A DNA stretch of 13,000 nt, taken from Flavobacteriales bacterium (GTDB taxonomy: Bacteria; Bacteroidota; Bacteroidia; Flavobacteriales_D; Crocinitomicaceae). Both the position numbers and the translations under genes were made by a program. Positions within the stretch are counted from its first letter, which is position 1; each line of letters opens with the position of its first letter. Below, piece by piece: positions 1 to 7,419 of the stretch. Under the pieces are notes generated by a model. The model was not told the DNA's origin. It ran no database searches and saw only the letters and a program-made list of their open reading frames with translations. The DNA lies in the NCBI GenBank assembly GCA_947476515.1, contig CANJQZ010000033.1, forward strand, positions 1 through 13,000, read 5' to 3'.

Positions 1-561
1 ATGAATCCTTTGTGGGTACCACCTCAAACTTTAATCGATCCAACTCTTCCAGTTGCTGGTTTTGGCGCAACGAGCTTAGATTTAAATTTTGGCGCTTATT
101 TTAAAGGTAAAAACTATTATGCAGGTATTTCCTCAACCCATTTAAGTCAATCGCTATTACAAAGCTCTACCATTGCCGGAACACAAAGCTATCAGTCAGC
201 GCGCCATTATTATTTAATGGGTGGATATAAAATGTTGAATATCGCTGGTGGTAATATTGATGCGAATGTTTTGGTTAGAACTGATTTAGTTAAATTTTCA
301 GCTGACATAAATGCTCGTTATTTTTATGTGAAAAATAACAAAGAAATTGCATATGGTGGGCTTACTTTTAGAACATCAGATGCAGTTGCAGTGGTATTAG
401 GATATAGTCCAATGGCAAACATGACTGTTGGTTATTCTTATGATATTACTATAAATAAATTAGCAAGTATTTCCCGTGGTTCACATGAACTATTAGTTAA
501 ATACTGTTATTACTTACCACCGCCACCAGTGACAAAATCTCGTCACCCTCGTTGGTTGTAA
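1..561 (+). CDS. PorP/SprF family T9SS outer-membrane protein, C-terminal part (5' end outside window)
   Basis: This is the last 186 residues of a PorP/SprF-type protein. The family forms an outer-membrane beta-barrel that anchors the GldK/GldN ring of the type IX secretion system or serves surface adhesin export. Family members are usually about 300 residues or more with a signal peptide; neither is seen here. The ATG at position 1 is therefore almost certainly an internal methionine, and the gene starts upstream of the window. The visible part alternates polar and aromatic residues like beta-strands (for example NFGAYFKGKNYYAGISSTHL near residues 29-48) and ends in the basic RHPRWL tail that closely resembles the RHPRF-type ends of this family. 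A proline run (PPPP, about 173-176) precedes the tail. It sits 110 bp upstream of gldK in the same direction, the classical position. Whether it is the motor-associated PorP or a SprF paralogue cannot be decided; the gldK neighbourhood favours the former. Confidence 0.88.
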   Translation: MNPLWVPPQTLIDPTLPVAGFGATSLDLNFGAYFKGKNYYAGISSTHLSQSLLQSSTIAGTQSYQSARHYYLMGGYKMLNIAGGNIDANVLVRTDLVKFSADINARYFYVKNNKEIAYGGLTFRTSDAVAVVLGYSPMANMTVGYSYDITINKLASISRGSHELLVKYCYYLPPPPVTKSRHPRWL

Positions 562-660
562 GTTAGATTAATTAATTGTGTAACCATTTTTATTGTTCCG
601 CCGTTATACCAAAACTTATTCAACCTGTAGCAAGTTAGTTTGGAAAAACGAATGAACCAA

Positions 661-667
661 AAAAGGA
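661..667 (+). promoter_or_regulatory. Possible ribosome binding site of gldK
   Basis: AAAAGGA lies 4 nt before the gldK ATG at 672 and is the only purine-rich, SD-like site in front of a gene of this operon. The gldL, gldM and gldN starts have only A-rich leaders, as is usual in Bacteroidota, where Shine-Dalgarno pairing is weak. The site supports the ATG at 672, which also gives a perfect lipoprotein signal. An out-of-frame ATG at 652 opens only a seven-codon reading frame and is probably not used. Spacing is shorter than the textbook optimum, so the call is tentative. Confidence 0.4.
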
Positions 668-671
668 TAAA

Positions 672-2687
672 ATGAAAAGAATTTTTGCTTTAGTAGTTGT
701 AGTTACTTTGTTATTCTCTTGTGAAGACATTGAAGGCAACTTAGTTGGTGTTAAAGGTCGTGATACCTTTTATCCAGATATATTAGGTCCTGGTAAAGTT
801 CCTTACGGTATGATTTATGTTCCTTCAGGCGCATATCAATCAGGTGCTGCTGATGAAGACATCATGGGATTGAATACAGCTCAAATTAAAACGGTATCTG
901 TTCAAGCCTTCTATATGGATGCTTCTGAAATCTCTAATAATGAGTACCGTCAATTTGTTGATTGGGTAAGAGATTCAATTGCAAGAGAAAAATTATATAG
1001 AAGACAATCTGGTGATGATGCAGAACAATGGGTAAATGTACCAGATGATTTCTTTAAAGAACCATATAGAACTCTAATGTCTATGGGTTCAGATTTACAA
1101 GGTGCTAATACTCCTTTCGAACCTTTTTTAAACCCGGAAGGTGGCAAAGAGTTAGATAAAGCATATTTATATCTAACTGGTCATGATGGAATAAAAGTTA
1201 CAGGTTTTGATTGGAAGAAAGCGGGTCTTGATAAAGCTCCTAAGAAAACAACTAAAAAAGATTTAGAGATAACTTTAAATCCTGCTGAAGTTTCAAATAT
1301 TTTTTATGCTTATTCTAAGGAAGGGAAGTCTGCAGATATTAAATCAGAGGCTCCAAAGGATTTTGACAAAAAAGTATTAGAAGCAAATGGTGGTAGAATT
1401 GAAAATAGAAAGTTCTTTACCTTAAATTGGGAAGTTCCTATTGATTATGCTGATCCAGAAACTGCTTTATTATTGTCTGACATGTTCTTAAGTGAAGAAG
1501 AAGAGTATTTTAAGAATAAACAATTAGATACAAGATTGTTGTTTTATGATTACTACTGGATTGACTTTAAAGAAGCTGCTAAAAGAGGTAAAATTCAAAC
1601 AGCAGATGTAGATGCAAGAAATTCTTACAATTATTTAGATCCTGCATTAACAGGTGCTCATAGAAGAGATCCTTTATCAAAGGATTATAAAAATAATGGT
1701 TTACATCGTTCAACATTAAATGCTGATGGAAGTCAAGTAATGTTTGATTCAACAGTTTATAATGATCCAGCGTTAATGGACCCATCAATTTTATCTGTTC
1801 CTAAGGATGCAAATAATAATGCTTTGGTTCAAGGTGGTATTCTAATTAATCCAGGTCAAGATTTGGATTTAGGTTATACCAATACCAAAGGACAACATAA
1901 TGCCATTCGTGGACATTCTGATAGAAGTAGATTTATTGTTAAGGAAAAAATTCATGTTTATCCAGACACTATGTGTTGGGTTCGTGATTTTACTTATTCT
2001 TTTCATGATCCAATGACTCAAAATTATTTTTGGCATACTGCCTATGATAACTATCCTGTTGTTGGGGTAACTTGGTCTCAAGCAAAAGCATTCTCTGTGT
2101 GGCGAACACAACTATACCATAGTTGGTTAATGTCTAATGGTGATTTATTTGTAAATGATTTCCGTTTACCTTCAGAATCAGAATGGGAGAGAGGAGCAAG
2201 AGGTGACTTAGATTTATCTCCATATCCTTGGGGTGGTCCTTATATTAGAAATGCCAATGGATGTTTCTTAGCTAACTTTAAACCAATGCGTGGCCGTTAT
2301 TTTGAAGACGGTGGATTCCATACAGTTAAAGTTTATTCATATAATCCAAATGCTTTCGGTTTATATTGTATGGCAGGAAATGTTGCAGAATGGTGTTCAA
2401 CTGCATTTGATGAGTCAGCATATGAGTTTTCTCATGATATAAATTCTGATTATCAATATGATGCAAAAGACGGAGATCATCCAGTTAAGAAAAGGAAAGT
2501 AATTCGTGGAGGTTCATGGAAAGACATAGGTTATTACCTTATGAATTCTACACGAACATTTGAATATCAAGATACAGCTAAATCGTACATCGGTTTCCGT
2601 AATGTAATGACACATTTAGGGCGTGGTGGTAAAGATTTGGAAGCTGAAAACGGAGAAGAAATTCAAAGTGATATTCAATTAAAGTAA
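672..2687 (+). CDS. gldK: GldK/PorK, T9SS ring lipoprotein with FGE-sulfatase-like fold
   Basis: GldK is an outer-membrane lipoprotein that forms, with GldN, the large periplasmic ring of the type IX secretion/gliding machinery. Residues 1-17 are a lipoprotein signal (basic start, hydrophobic core, lipobox LFSC with Cys17). The first FGE/SUMF1-like half is at about 44-100 (GMIYVPSGAY; FYMDASEISNNEYRQFVDWV). The second is at about 417-646, with RSRFIVKEKIHVYPDT, YPVVGVTWSQAKAF, LPSESEWERGAR, GLYCMAGNVAEWC and VIRGGSWKD followed by GFRNV. No catalytic cysteine pair of true formylglycine-generating enzymes is evident, matching the structural role of the family. At 671 residues it is about 200 longer than F. 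johnsoniae GldK (about 460 from memory). Much of the excess lies between the halves, roughly residues 130-400, rich in Lys, Asp and Asn. The neighbours gldL, gldM and gldN make the assignment secure. Confidence 0.96.
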   Translation: MKRIFALVVVVTLLFSCEDIEGNLVGVKGRDTFYPDILGPGKVPYGMIYVPSGAYQSGAADEDIMGLNTAQIKTVSVQAFYMDASEISNNEYRQFVDWVRDSIAREKLYRRQSGDDAEQWVNVPDDFFKEPYRTLMSMGSDLQGANTPFEPFLNPEGGKELDKAYLYLTGHDGIKVTGFDWKKAGLDKAPKKTTKKDLEITLNPAEVSNIFYAYSKEGKSADIKSEAPKDFDKKVLEANGGRIENRKFFTLNWEVPIDYADPETALLLSDMFLSEEEEYFKNKQLDTRLLFYDYYWIDFKEAAKRGKIQTADVDARNSYNYLDPALTGAHRRDPLSKDYKNNGLHRSTLNADGSQVMFDSTVYNDPALMDPSILSVPKDANNNALVQGGILINPGQDLDLGYTNTKGQHNAIRGHSDRSRFIVKEKIHVYPDTMCWVRDFTYSFHDPMTQNYFWHTAYDNYPVVGVTWSQAKAFSVWRTQLYHSWLMSNGDLFVNDFRLPSESEWERGARGDLDLSPYPWGGPYIRNANGCFLANFKPMRGRYFEDGGFHTVKVYSYNPNAFGLYCMAGNVAEWCSTAFDESAYEFSHDINSDYQYDAKDGDHPVKKRKVIRGGSWKDIGYYLMNSTRTFEYQDTAKSYIGFRNVMTHLGRGGKDLEAENGEEIQSDIQLK

Positions 2688-2742
2688 GTAAATCTGTAAC
2701 AAAAACAATAAATCTAAGTTTAATCTAAAAAAATCAAAAGTT

Positions 2743-3588
2743 ATGAGTGGTAAGTCAGGCGGTTTTTTCGCATCAAAAGGGTACAAAAATTTAATGAAGG
2801 TAGTTTATGGTTATGGCGCATCTGTTGTAATCTTAGGAGCGTTATTTAAAATCATGCACTGGCCTTTTTGTGATGTTATGTTAATTATCGGTTTATCCAC
2901 AGAAGCAGTTATTTTCGCATTAAGTGCTATGGAACCATTACATACAGAACCTAATTGGGCTGTTTATTACCCTTACTTATTACCTGAAGACGAGCGTCCA
3001 CAATCAGCTGAAGAATTAGAAGCATTTCCTAAGCCAATGGAATTAGGTGGTGGTTCTGGATCAGCAGGAACTGGAATTACTGACCAATTTGATGACTTAC
3101 TAGCGAAAGCAAAAATTGATCAAGCTTTATTAGACCGTTTAGGTTCTTCCATGCGTGATTTAAGTCATAATGCTGAACAATTAAAAAGTGTTAGTAATGC
3201 TGCTGCAGCAACAGATTCTTATGTTTCTAGCTTAGAAGCTGCTTCCAATAGAGTATCTGCTCTTGCTGGAGATTATGAAAAAGCTTCCGTTGCTTTATCT
3301 GGAATTACAGATTCTCAAGGTGAAGGTGAAAATATGGGTGCTGCAATGCAAAATGTTTCTAAAAACTTAACTGCATTAAATAATGTTTACGAATTACAAT
3401 TGCAAGGATCTTCTTCCCATTTAGAGGCGACTCAACAATTCCAAAAACAAGTGGTAGATATGATGAGTAATCTTTCAGCTTCAGTTGAAGATACGCGTTT
3501 ATACCGTGAAAACATGGCTGTTTTGGCTCAAAACCTTACGGACCTTAACAATGTTTATGGAAACATGTTGAAAGCAATGCGTAGCTAA
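2743..3588 (+). CDS. gldL: GldL/PorL, inner-membrane T9SS motor protein
   Basis: GldL is the stator-like component of the proton-driven GldLM motor of the type IX secretion system. Two transmembrane helices are visible at about residues 19-37 and 44-63, joined by a short loop (HWPFCD). The second helix holds Glu54 and the next acidic residue is Glu64, ten apart. This matches the spacing of the functionally important F. johnsoniae pair Glu49/Glu59. The KIMH motif (36-39) at the end of helix 1 also fits the family. After a motif ending near YYPYLLPEDERP (75-86) comes a Gly/Ser linker (102-111), then a long helical, probably coiled-coil cytoplasmic tail. The tail carries two related segments, NLTALNNVY (208-216) and NLTDLNNVY (264-272). 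At 281 residues it is somewhat longer than F. johnsoniae GldL (about 215). The start ATG has an A-rich leader and gives the conserved short basic N-terminus. Confidence 0.95.
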   Translation: MSGKSGGFFASKGYKNLMKVVYGYGASVVILGALFKIMHWPFCDVMLIIGLSTEAVIFALSAMEPLHTEPNWAVYYPYLLPEDERPQSAEELEAFPKPMELGGGSGSAGTGITDQFDDLLAKAKIDQALLDRLGSSMRDLSHNAEQLKSVSNAAAATDSYVSSLEAASNRVSALAGDYEKASVALSGITDSQGEGENMGAAMQNVSKNLTALNNVYELQLQGSSSHLEATQQFQKQVVDMMSNLSASVEDTRLYRENMAVLAQNLTDLNNVYGNMLKAMRS

Positions 3589-3641
3589 ATAAAGCCACAG
3601 ACTAAGTAAATAATTATTTAACAAAATTAAAACAATAGATT

Positions 3642-5393
3642 ATGGCTGGTGGCAAGGAAACCCCAAGACAAAAGATGATCGGGATGATGTATTTGGTATT
3701 AACAGCGCTATTAGCACTGAATGTATCAAAACAAATCTTAGATGCTTTTGTTGCAATTGAATCAAATATTCAAAAAGGTACGATTACTCAATTAGATAGA
3801 GGTAATACAGCTGTATCTGACTTGAATGCAGCATTAACAGAATGTACCAAAGACGAATCAGGCTTAGCAAAAGGAGCAAAAATAAAACGCTTTTTAGAAA
3901 TAATTAATAAAGTTGATGAAAAGACAGGTCAAATTATTCACGAAATAGACGACCTTAAGTTGTTGATTTTAGATAAAGTAGGTGAAGATGTTACACCATT
4001 TAAAGGCAATCTGCTATCAGAAGAGGCAAAAGATGCTATTGTTTGGAAAGAATGGAGTAAAAACGAACCTTTACGACCAGCCAAATTAAATTTAATGGCG
4101 GTTCAATCTAAAGATAACTTTGATGTTCCTCAATTTCAATTAATCGGTTCTGAGGCTGAAAATATTCCAGCAAATTCTAAAGGAATGATTTTTTGGAATA
4201 ATTTTAAAAAATATAGAAATACTCTAGTTGACTTGACAGGTACTTATAAAGAAGGTAATACTCAATTCAAGATTAAAACAAAGGATATTGTTGATTTTAA
4301 AGATTTTGCTGATCTAGAAAAGCAAATTTCAAAAATGTTGAAATCTAATAAAATCAATAAAGAGGATATTGAACCTTTGATGGGGATTTACCAAGAACTT
4401 ACCAAAGAAGAAATGGCAGAACATGAAGGTCATACAGGTAAAGTTCATTGGTTAGGTCGCACTTTTGCACATGCTCCTTTAGTAGGTGCATTGGCATCTC
4501 TCTCTTCATTGCAAAATGAAATAATGAGCGCAAGAGCCAAAGCAGTTCTTATGTTAAAAGGAAAAATTAGTACAGGTCAATATTCCTTTAATAAAATTTT
4601 AGGAATGGCTTATCCTGAAACTGCCGTTTTAAGTCCAGGTGAAGAATTTCAGGTAAGTGTATTCATGGCTGCCTTTGATTCTGACAAACAACCTTTAGTG
4701 AAGCCAGGTCAAGGAACTATTTCAGAAACAAAAGATGGAATGGCAGTTCTCAAATTGCGTGCAGCTGGTGGTGGTGAAATGAAAATTTCAGGTCAAGTTG
4801 GTATAGCTGATAAAATGGGTACCGTTAAATGGATGCCTTACGAAACAAAAGTTCAAGTAGCTACTAAAGGTGGTTCATTGGAAATGCCTGAGTTTGCATT
4901 GCTGTACAGAGGTTATGGAAATAAAATAATCCCTTCTGCTTCAGGTTTTGTTTCAACAGACATAAGCGCTCCTGGTTGTACTAAAACTCAAATAACTTAT
5001 AATGGTCGAAAAGGATATGCTATTAATCCAGGAAGAGGTTTAACCAGCGTTAATATTACTTTAACAGGTAAGGATGCAAAAGGTAAGTCTGTTAATATCG
5101 GTACTTTCCCTTATAAAGTGAAATCTATGCCAAAACCTACAGTAAATGTTACAACAATTTCTAAAGGTGGCGGTCGTGTTACTGTTGCTCTTGAAGGTTC
5201 TGTTTTAGTTACTAATTACACTTATAAAAGCATTCAAGTTGGTGAAGATTATTCAGGATCTGGTAATGTTATTCCTGCATCTGCTTTAACAAAAATTCGA
5301 CCTGGTAAAAAGGTTGGAATCATGGTGACAGTTGTAAGTTCTCTTACAGGAGATACTTATCAAGTTCCAGGTTATTTAACTGTAACTCAATAA
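3642..5393 (+). CDS. gldM: GldM/PorM, inner-membrane-anchored periplasmic T9SS motor shaft
   Basis: GldM forms the rotor-like dimer whose single transmembrane helix sits inside the GldL ring and whose periplasmic domains reach the GldK/GldN ring. The N-terminus, MAGGKETPRQKMIGMMYLV, is the family signature. It includes Arg9, the residue proposed to interact with GldL acidic residues during proton-driven rotation. The helix spans about residues 12-29. The periplasmic part can be divided by motif into a helical D1 (about 37-310, closing with a helix ending SARAKAVLMLKGK), D2 (about 314-410, with YPETAVLSPGEEFQVSVF), D3 (about 411-492, with MPEFALLYRGYGN) and D4 (about 497-583, from PKPTVNV to the end). 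At 583 residues it is about 70 longer than reference GldM/PorM (about 515). The excess falls before residue 310, within D1. It lies 53 bp after gldL and 7 bp before gldN. Confidence 0.96.
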   Translation: MAGGKETPRQKMIGMMYLVLTALLALNVSKQILDAFVAIESNIQKGTITQLDRGNTAVSDLNAALTECTKDESGLAKGAKIKRFLEIINKVDEKTGQIIHEIDDLKLLILDKVGEDVTPFKGNLLSEEAKDAIVWKEWSKNEPLRPAKLNLMAVQSKDNFDVPQFQLIGSEAENIPANSKGMIFWNNFKKYRNTLVDLTGTYKEGNTQFKIKTKDIVDFKDFADLEKQISKMLKSNKINKEDIEPLMGIYQELTKEEMAEHEGHTGKVHWLGRTFAHAPLVGALASLSSLQNEIMSARAKAVLMLKGKISTGQYSFNKILGMAYPETAVLSPGEEFQVSVFMAAFDSDKQPLVKPGQGTISETKDGMAVLKLRAAGGGEMKISGQVGIADKMGTVKWMPYETKVQVATKGGSLEMPEFALLYRGYGNKIIPSASGFVSTDISAPGCTKTQITYNGRKGYAINPGRGLTSVNITLTGKDAKGKSVNIGTFPYKVKSMPKPTVNVTTISKGGGRVTVALEGSVLVTNYTYKSIQVGEDYSGSGNVIPASALTKIRPGKKVGIMVTVVSSLTGDTYQVPGYLTVTQ

Positions 5394-5400
5394 AAAAAAT

Positions 5401-6798
5401 ATGAAAAATCTAAATTGTGTAGTTTTAGTCATATTGTTTTTTCAATTTGGATTAACAATTATATGGGCGCAGCCTGTTAATAATCAACAAAAACAAGCTG
5501 ATGATTTCCGTGGACCATTAAATGTACTTCCTGGTGGAGTTATTGACGGGGTTGTACTTAAAGAAGAATTGCCAATTAGATCAAAGATTGAATATGAGCA
5601 TGTGCGGTTGGCTGATTATGTTTGGTCTAAAAGAGTATTCTCAAGGATAGATGCAAAAGAAAAAATAAATTTTGAATTGTTTTTACCTTATGATGATTTT
5701 AATCAGGTTGATTATAAGTTTCCTTCTAAAAGAGTTGATGTGGAAGCTGATAAAAACTGGTTGCGTCATCAAGAAAGATTATCCTTATGGACCATAATAT
5801 ACAAGCACATACTTTTAGGTGATATTACAGTGTATAATGTTGCTTCTGCTAGTACACCTTATATTGAAGATGGTTATCAATTAAAGTATCCTATTGTAAA
5901 GAATAACTCTGATGACTTTTTTAATAATGCAAATTATAGAAAAGATGTGTCGAAAGTACTTTCATTTGGAGCTTCTGGAGGATTTATGACCATTCCTGAT
6001 CCTAACAACAAGCCTCTTGGATTACTCCCAGTTTCTAAAGGTTTTAATCCTACCTTTCAAGATTGGGTTGATTCATTAACTATTATGTCACCTACTTCTA
6101 TGGTGGATCCGAGTGATGATGATCCAAACTTAACGGTTTATGATCAATTAGGAATATGGGTTCAAGATGTTAAAAAGCGTAAAGAAATTGAAGATGCTTG
6201 GAATGTTGCAAAAAATGGTGATGCGTTAAAGTCACCTGGAGCAGTTTATTACATCAATTCAAAAAGTATTATGGCTTATAACATCAAGGAAGATTGGTTC
6301 TTTGATAAGGAGAGATCCATATTGGATAGAAGAATTATTGCTATTGCTCCCGTTGGAAATTATTTAGTTCCAACTGATAATTCCAAAGTAGACCCATATG
6401 AAGGTTTAGACCGATTTGCTAATTTTCTTTTTGTAGATATTGATGGTAAATTGAAAAAGTTAGAGACGGATCCTGCAAATCCAAGTTCTCCTCCAATTCC
6501 TCAACCATTAGATCCAAATAGTGAAACCGCAATTCAATCTGAAATGTTTTGGTTGTACTTCCCTGAGCTTCGTAATGTAATTGTGAACTATTTTGTTTAT
6601 AGTGAAAAATCTGATGCTCAATGGATGTCTTTTGATGATCTTTTTTGGAAGAGAAAGTTTAGCGCAATGATTTATAAGACTTCAGATAAATTTGATAGAG
6701 ATGTAGAAGATTATCGTTATGGAGTTGATGCTTTGTACGAGGCTGAAAAAATAAAAGATGAAATCCGCAAGTGGGAACATGATGTATGGAATTTCTAA
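5401..6798 (+). CDS. gldN: GldN/PorN, periplasmic T9SS ring protein
   Basis: GldN is the periplasmic partner of lipoprotein GldK in the type IX secretion ring. Residues 1-23 are a Sec signal peptide with hydrophobic core VVLVILFFQFGL and a likely cleavage site WA|QP. Family motifs follow: WSKRVFSRIDAKEKIN (75-90), the block around WLRHQERLSLWTIIY (120-134), and DWFFDKERSILDRRIIAIAP (298-317). The highly characteristic C-terminal block runs from EMFWLYFPELR (381-391) through DAQWMSFDDLFWKRKFSAMI (405-424) to YKTSDKFDRD (425-434). At 465 residues it exceeds the usual 320-360. Extra sequence is apparent around residues 155-245 and in a Pro/Asn/Ser-rich linker at about 355-378 (PANPSSPPIPQPLDPN). 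It begins 7 bp after gldM, so the two are probably translated from one message. A strong terminator follows 18 bp after the stop and closes the operon. Confidence 0.94.
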   Translation: MKNLNCVVLVILFFQFGLTIIWAQPVNNQQKQADDFRGPLNVLPGGVIDGVVLKEELPIRSKIEYEHVRLADYVWSKRVFSRIDAKEKINFELFLPYDDFNQVDYKFPSKRVDVEADKNWLRHQERLSLWTIIYKHILLGDITVYNVASASTPYIEDGYQLKYPIVKNNSDDFFNNANYRKDVSKVLSFGASGGFMTIPDPNNKPLGLLPVSKGFNPTFQDWVDSLTIMSPTSMVDPSDDDPNLTVYDQLGIWVQDVKKRKEIEDAWNVAKNGDALKSPGAVYYINSKSIMAYNIKEDWFFDKERSILDRRIIAIAPVGNYLVPTDNSKVDPYEGLDRFANFLFVDIDGKLKKLETDPANPSSPPIPQPLDPNSETAIQSEMFWLYFPELRNVIVNYFVYSEKSDAQWMSFDDLFWKRKFSAMIYKTSDKFDRDVEDYRYGVDALYEAEKIKDEIRKWEHDVWNF

Positions 6799-6816
6799 TT
6801 CTTAAAAACTTTATTG

Positions 6817-6847
6817 AAACCCTGGCTTTCGCCGGGGTTTTTTGTTT
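6817..6847 (+). terminator. Rho-independent terminator closing the T9SS operon
   Basis: A 10-bp stem with one G-U pair (AAACCCTGGC at 6817-6826 with GCCGGGGTTT at 6831-6840) encloses a TTTC tetraloop and is followed by a T-rich tract (TTTGTTTT). It lies 18 bp beyond the gldN stop. It stands out as one of the few GC-rich spots in AT-rich surroundings. The T-tract abuts the promoter element of the next gene. Confidence 0.9.
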
Positions 6848-6855
6848 TATTTTTG
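6848..6855 (+). promoter_or_regulatory. Bacteroidota -7 promoter element (TAnnTTTG)
   Basis: TATTTTTG matches the sigma-ABfr-type -7 consensus TAnnTTTG at all fixed positions. It ends 4 nt before the ATG at 6860, so transcription would start at or very near the start codon. No TTG (-33) was seen at the usual distance, because the upstream bases belong to the terminator stem. The match may therefore be weak or incidental, though the same geometry recurs at 8637. Confidence 0.55.
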
Positions 6856-6859
6856 TATC

Positions 6860-7417
6860 ATGAAATGGATTGGAAAGCGTATTAGTTTTGTAGATCACAC
6901 ACATAAAACAACGGTAGTCATTGATCCTGAAAAAAAGTTTTGGGTGAATACCTTAATGGGTTCCTGGTTGGCTATGTGGTGGGTGATTGGAGCTACACTC
7001 ACATGGTCTTTCAATGTTTTAAAATTGAATAACCAAGAAAAGATTATACTTTTTGTAATGCTTGTTTTTTGGGCCTATTATGCTTTGCGCGTTTCTCGTT
7101 CTTTCATTTGGCTACTCTTTGGTAAAGAAAAAATTAAAATTGATGAAGTAGGAATTCATATTAAAAAAGCGTTAGGTAAATATGGAAAATCTAATGTTTA
7201 TTATCATGAGAATATTCAATCCATTACTTTAGAGTTTCCAGAAAAAAATTCTTTGCAAGAGGTTTGGGAATCTTCACCTTGGATCAACGGAGGTGAACGA
7301 TTTAGCTTTCTTTATTTTGATAAACCTATTCGTTTTGGAAGAAAAATTCAGGAGAATGATGCTAAGGTATTATTGAGTTTTCTTATTAAGCGCAGTCATC
7401 AATATTTAAAAAAATAA
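6860..7417 (+). CDS. Two-TM membrane protein of unknown function with a possible PH-like C-terminal domain
   Basis: I do not recognise a named family. From the ATG at 6860 the protein has 185 residues. A TTG at 6842 in the same frame would add six residues but lies inside the terminator T-tract, so 6860 is preferred. A short polar N-terminus (1-30) precedes two tryptophan-rich hydrophobic segments at about 32-53 and 62-87. A soluble, beta-rich tail of about 95 residues follows. Its pattern (KIKIDEVGIHIKKALG, then FSFLYFDKPIRFGRKI and a final helix DAKVLLSFLIKRSHQYLKK) resembles the layout of bacterial PH-like membrane proteins: a short strand-rich domain ending in a helix. This is an inference from pattern only. 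The stop codon lies 2 bp before the kbl start, so the two are very likely co-transcribed and translationally coupled, although no functional link is obvious. Confidence 0.8.
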   Translation: MKWIGKRISFVDHTHKTTVVIDPEKKFWVNTLMGSWLAMWWVIGATLTWSFNVLKLNNQEKIILFVMLVFWAYYALRVSRSFIWLLFGKEKIKIDEVGIHIKKALGKYGKSNVYYHENIQSITLEFPEKNSLQEVWESSPWINGGERFSFLYFDKPIRFGRKIQENDAKVLLSFLIKRSHQYLKK

Positions 7418-7419
7418 TT

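Noticed and set aside
1..3. ATG at the window start as the true start of the PorP/SprF gene
   Set aside because: The product would lack a signal peptide and more than a third of the family length; the match begins in mid-protein.
636..642. TAGTTTG upstream of gldK as a promoter -7 element
   Set aside because: It lacks one T of TAnnTTTG and has no convincing -33 partner; gldK is better explained as part of the porP-gldK operon.
672..2687. GldK as an active formylglycine-generating enzyme or sulfatase modifier
   Set aside because: The FGE-like fold is present, but no catalytic cysteine pair is seen in the expected C-terminal segment, and the gldLMN context shows a structural role.
3608..3619. 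Perfect 12-bp palindrome AAATAATTATTT between gldL and gldM
   Set aside because: It consists only of A and T in an AT-rich gap and has no T-tract or known operator match; such palindromes arise easily by chance.
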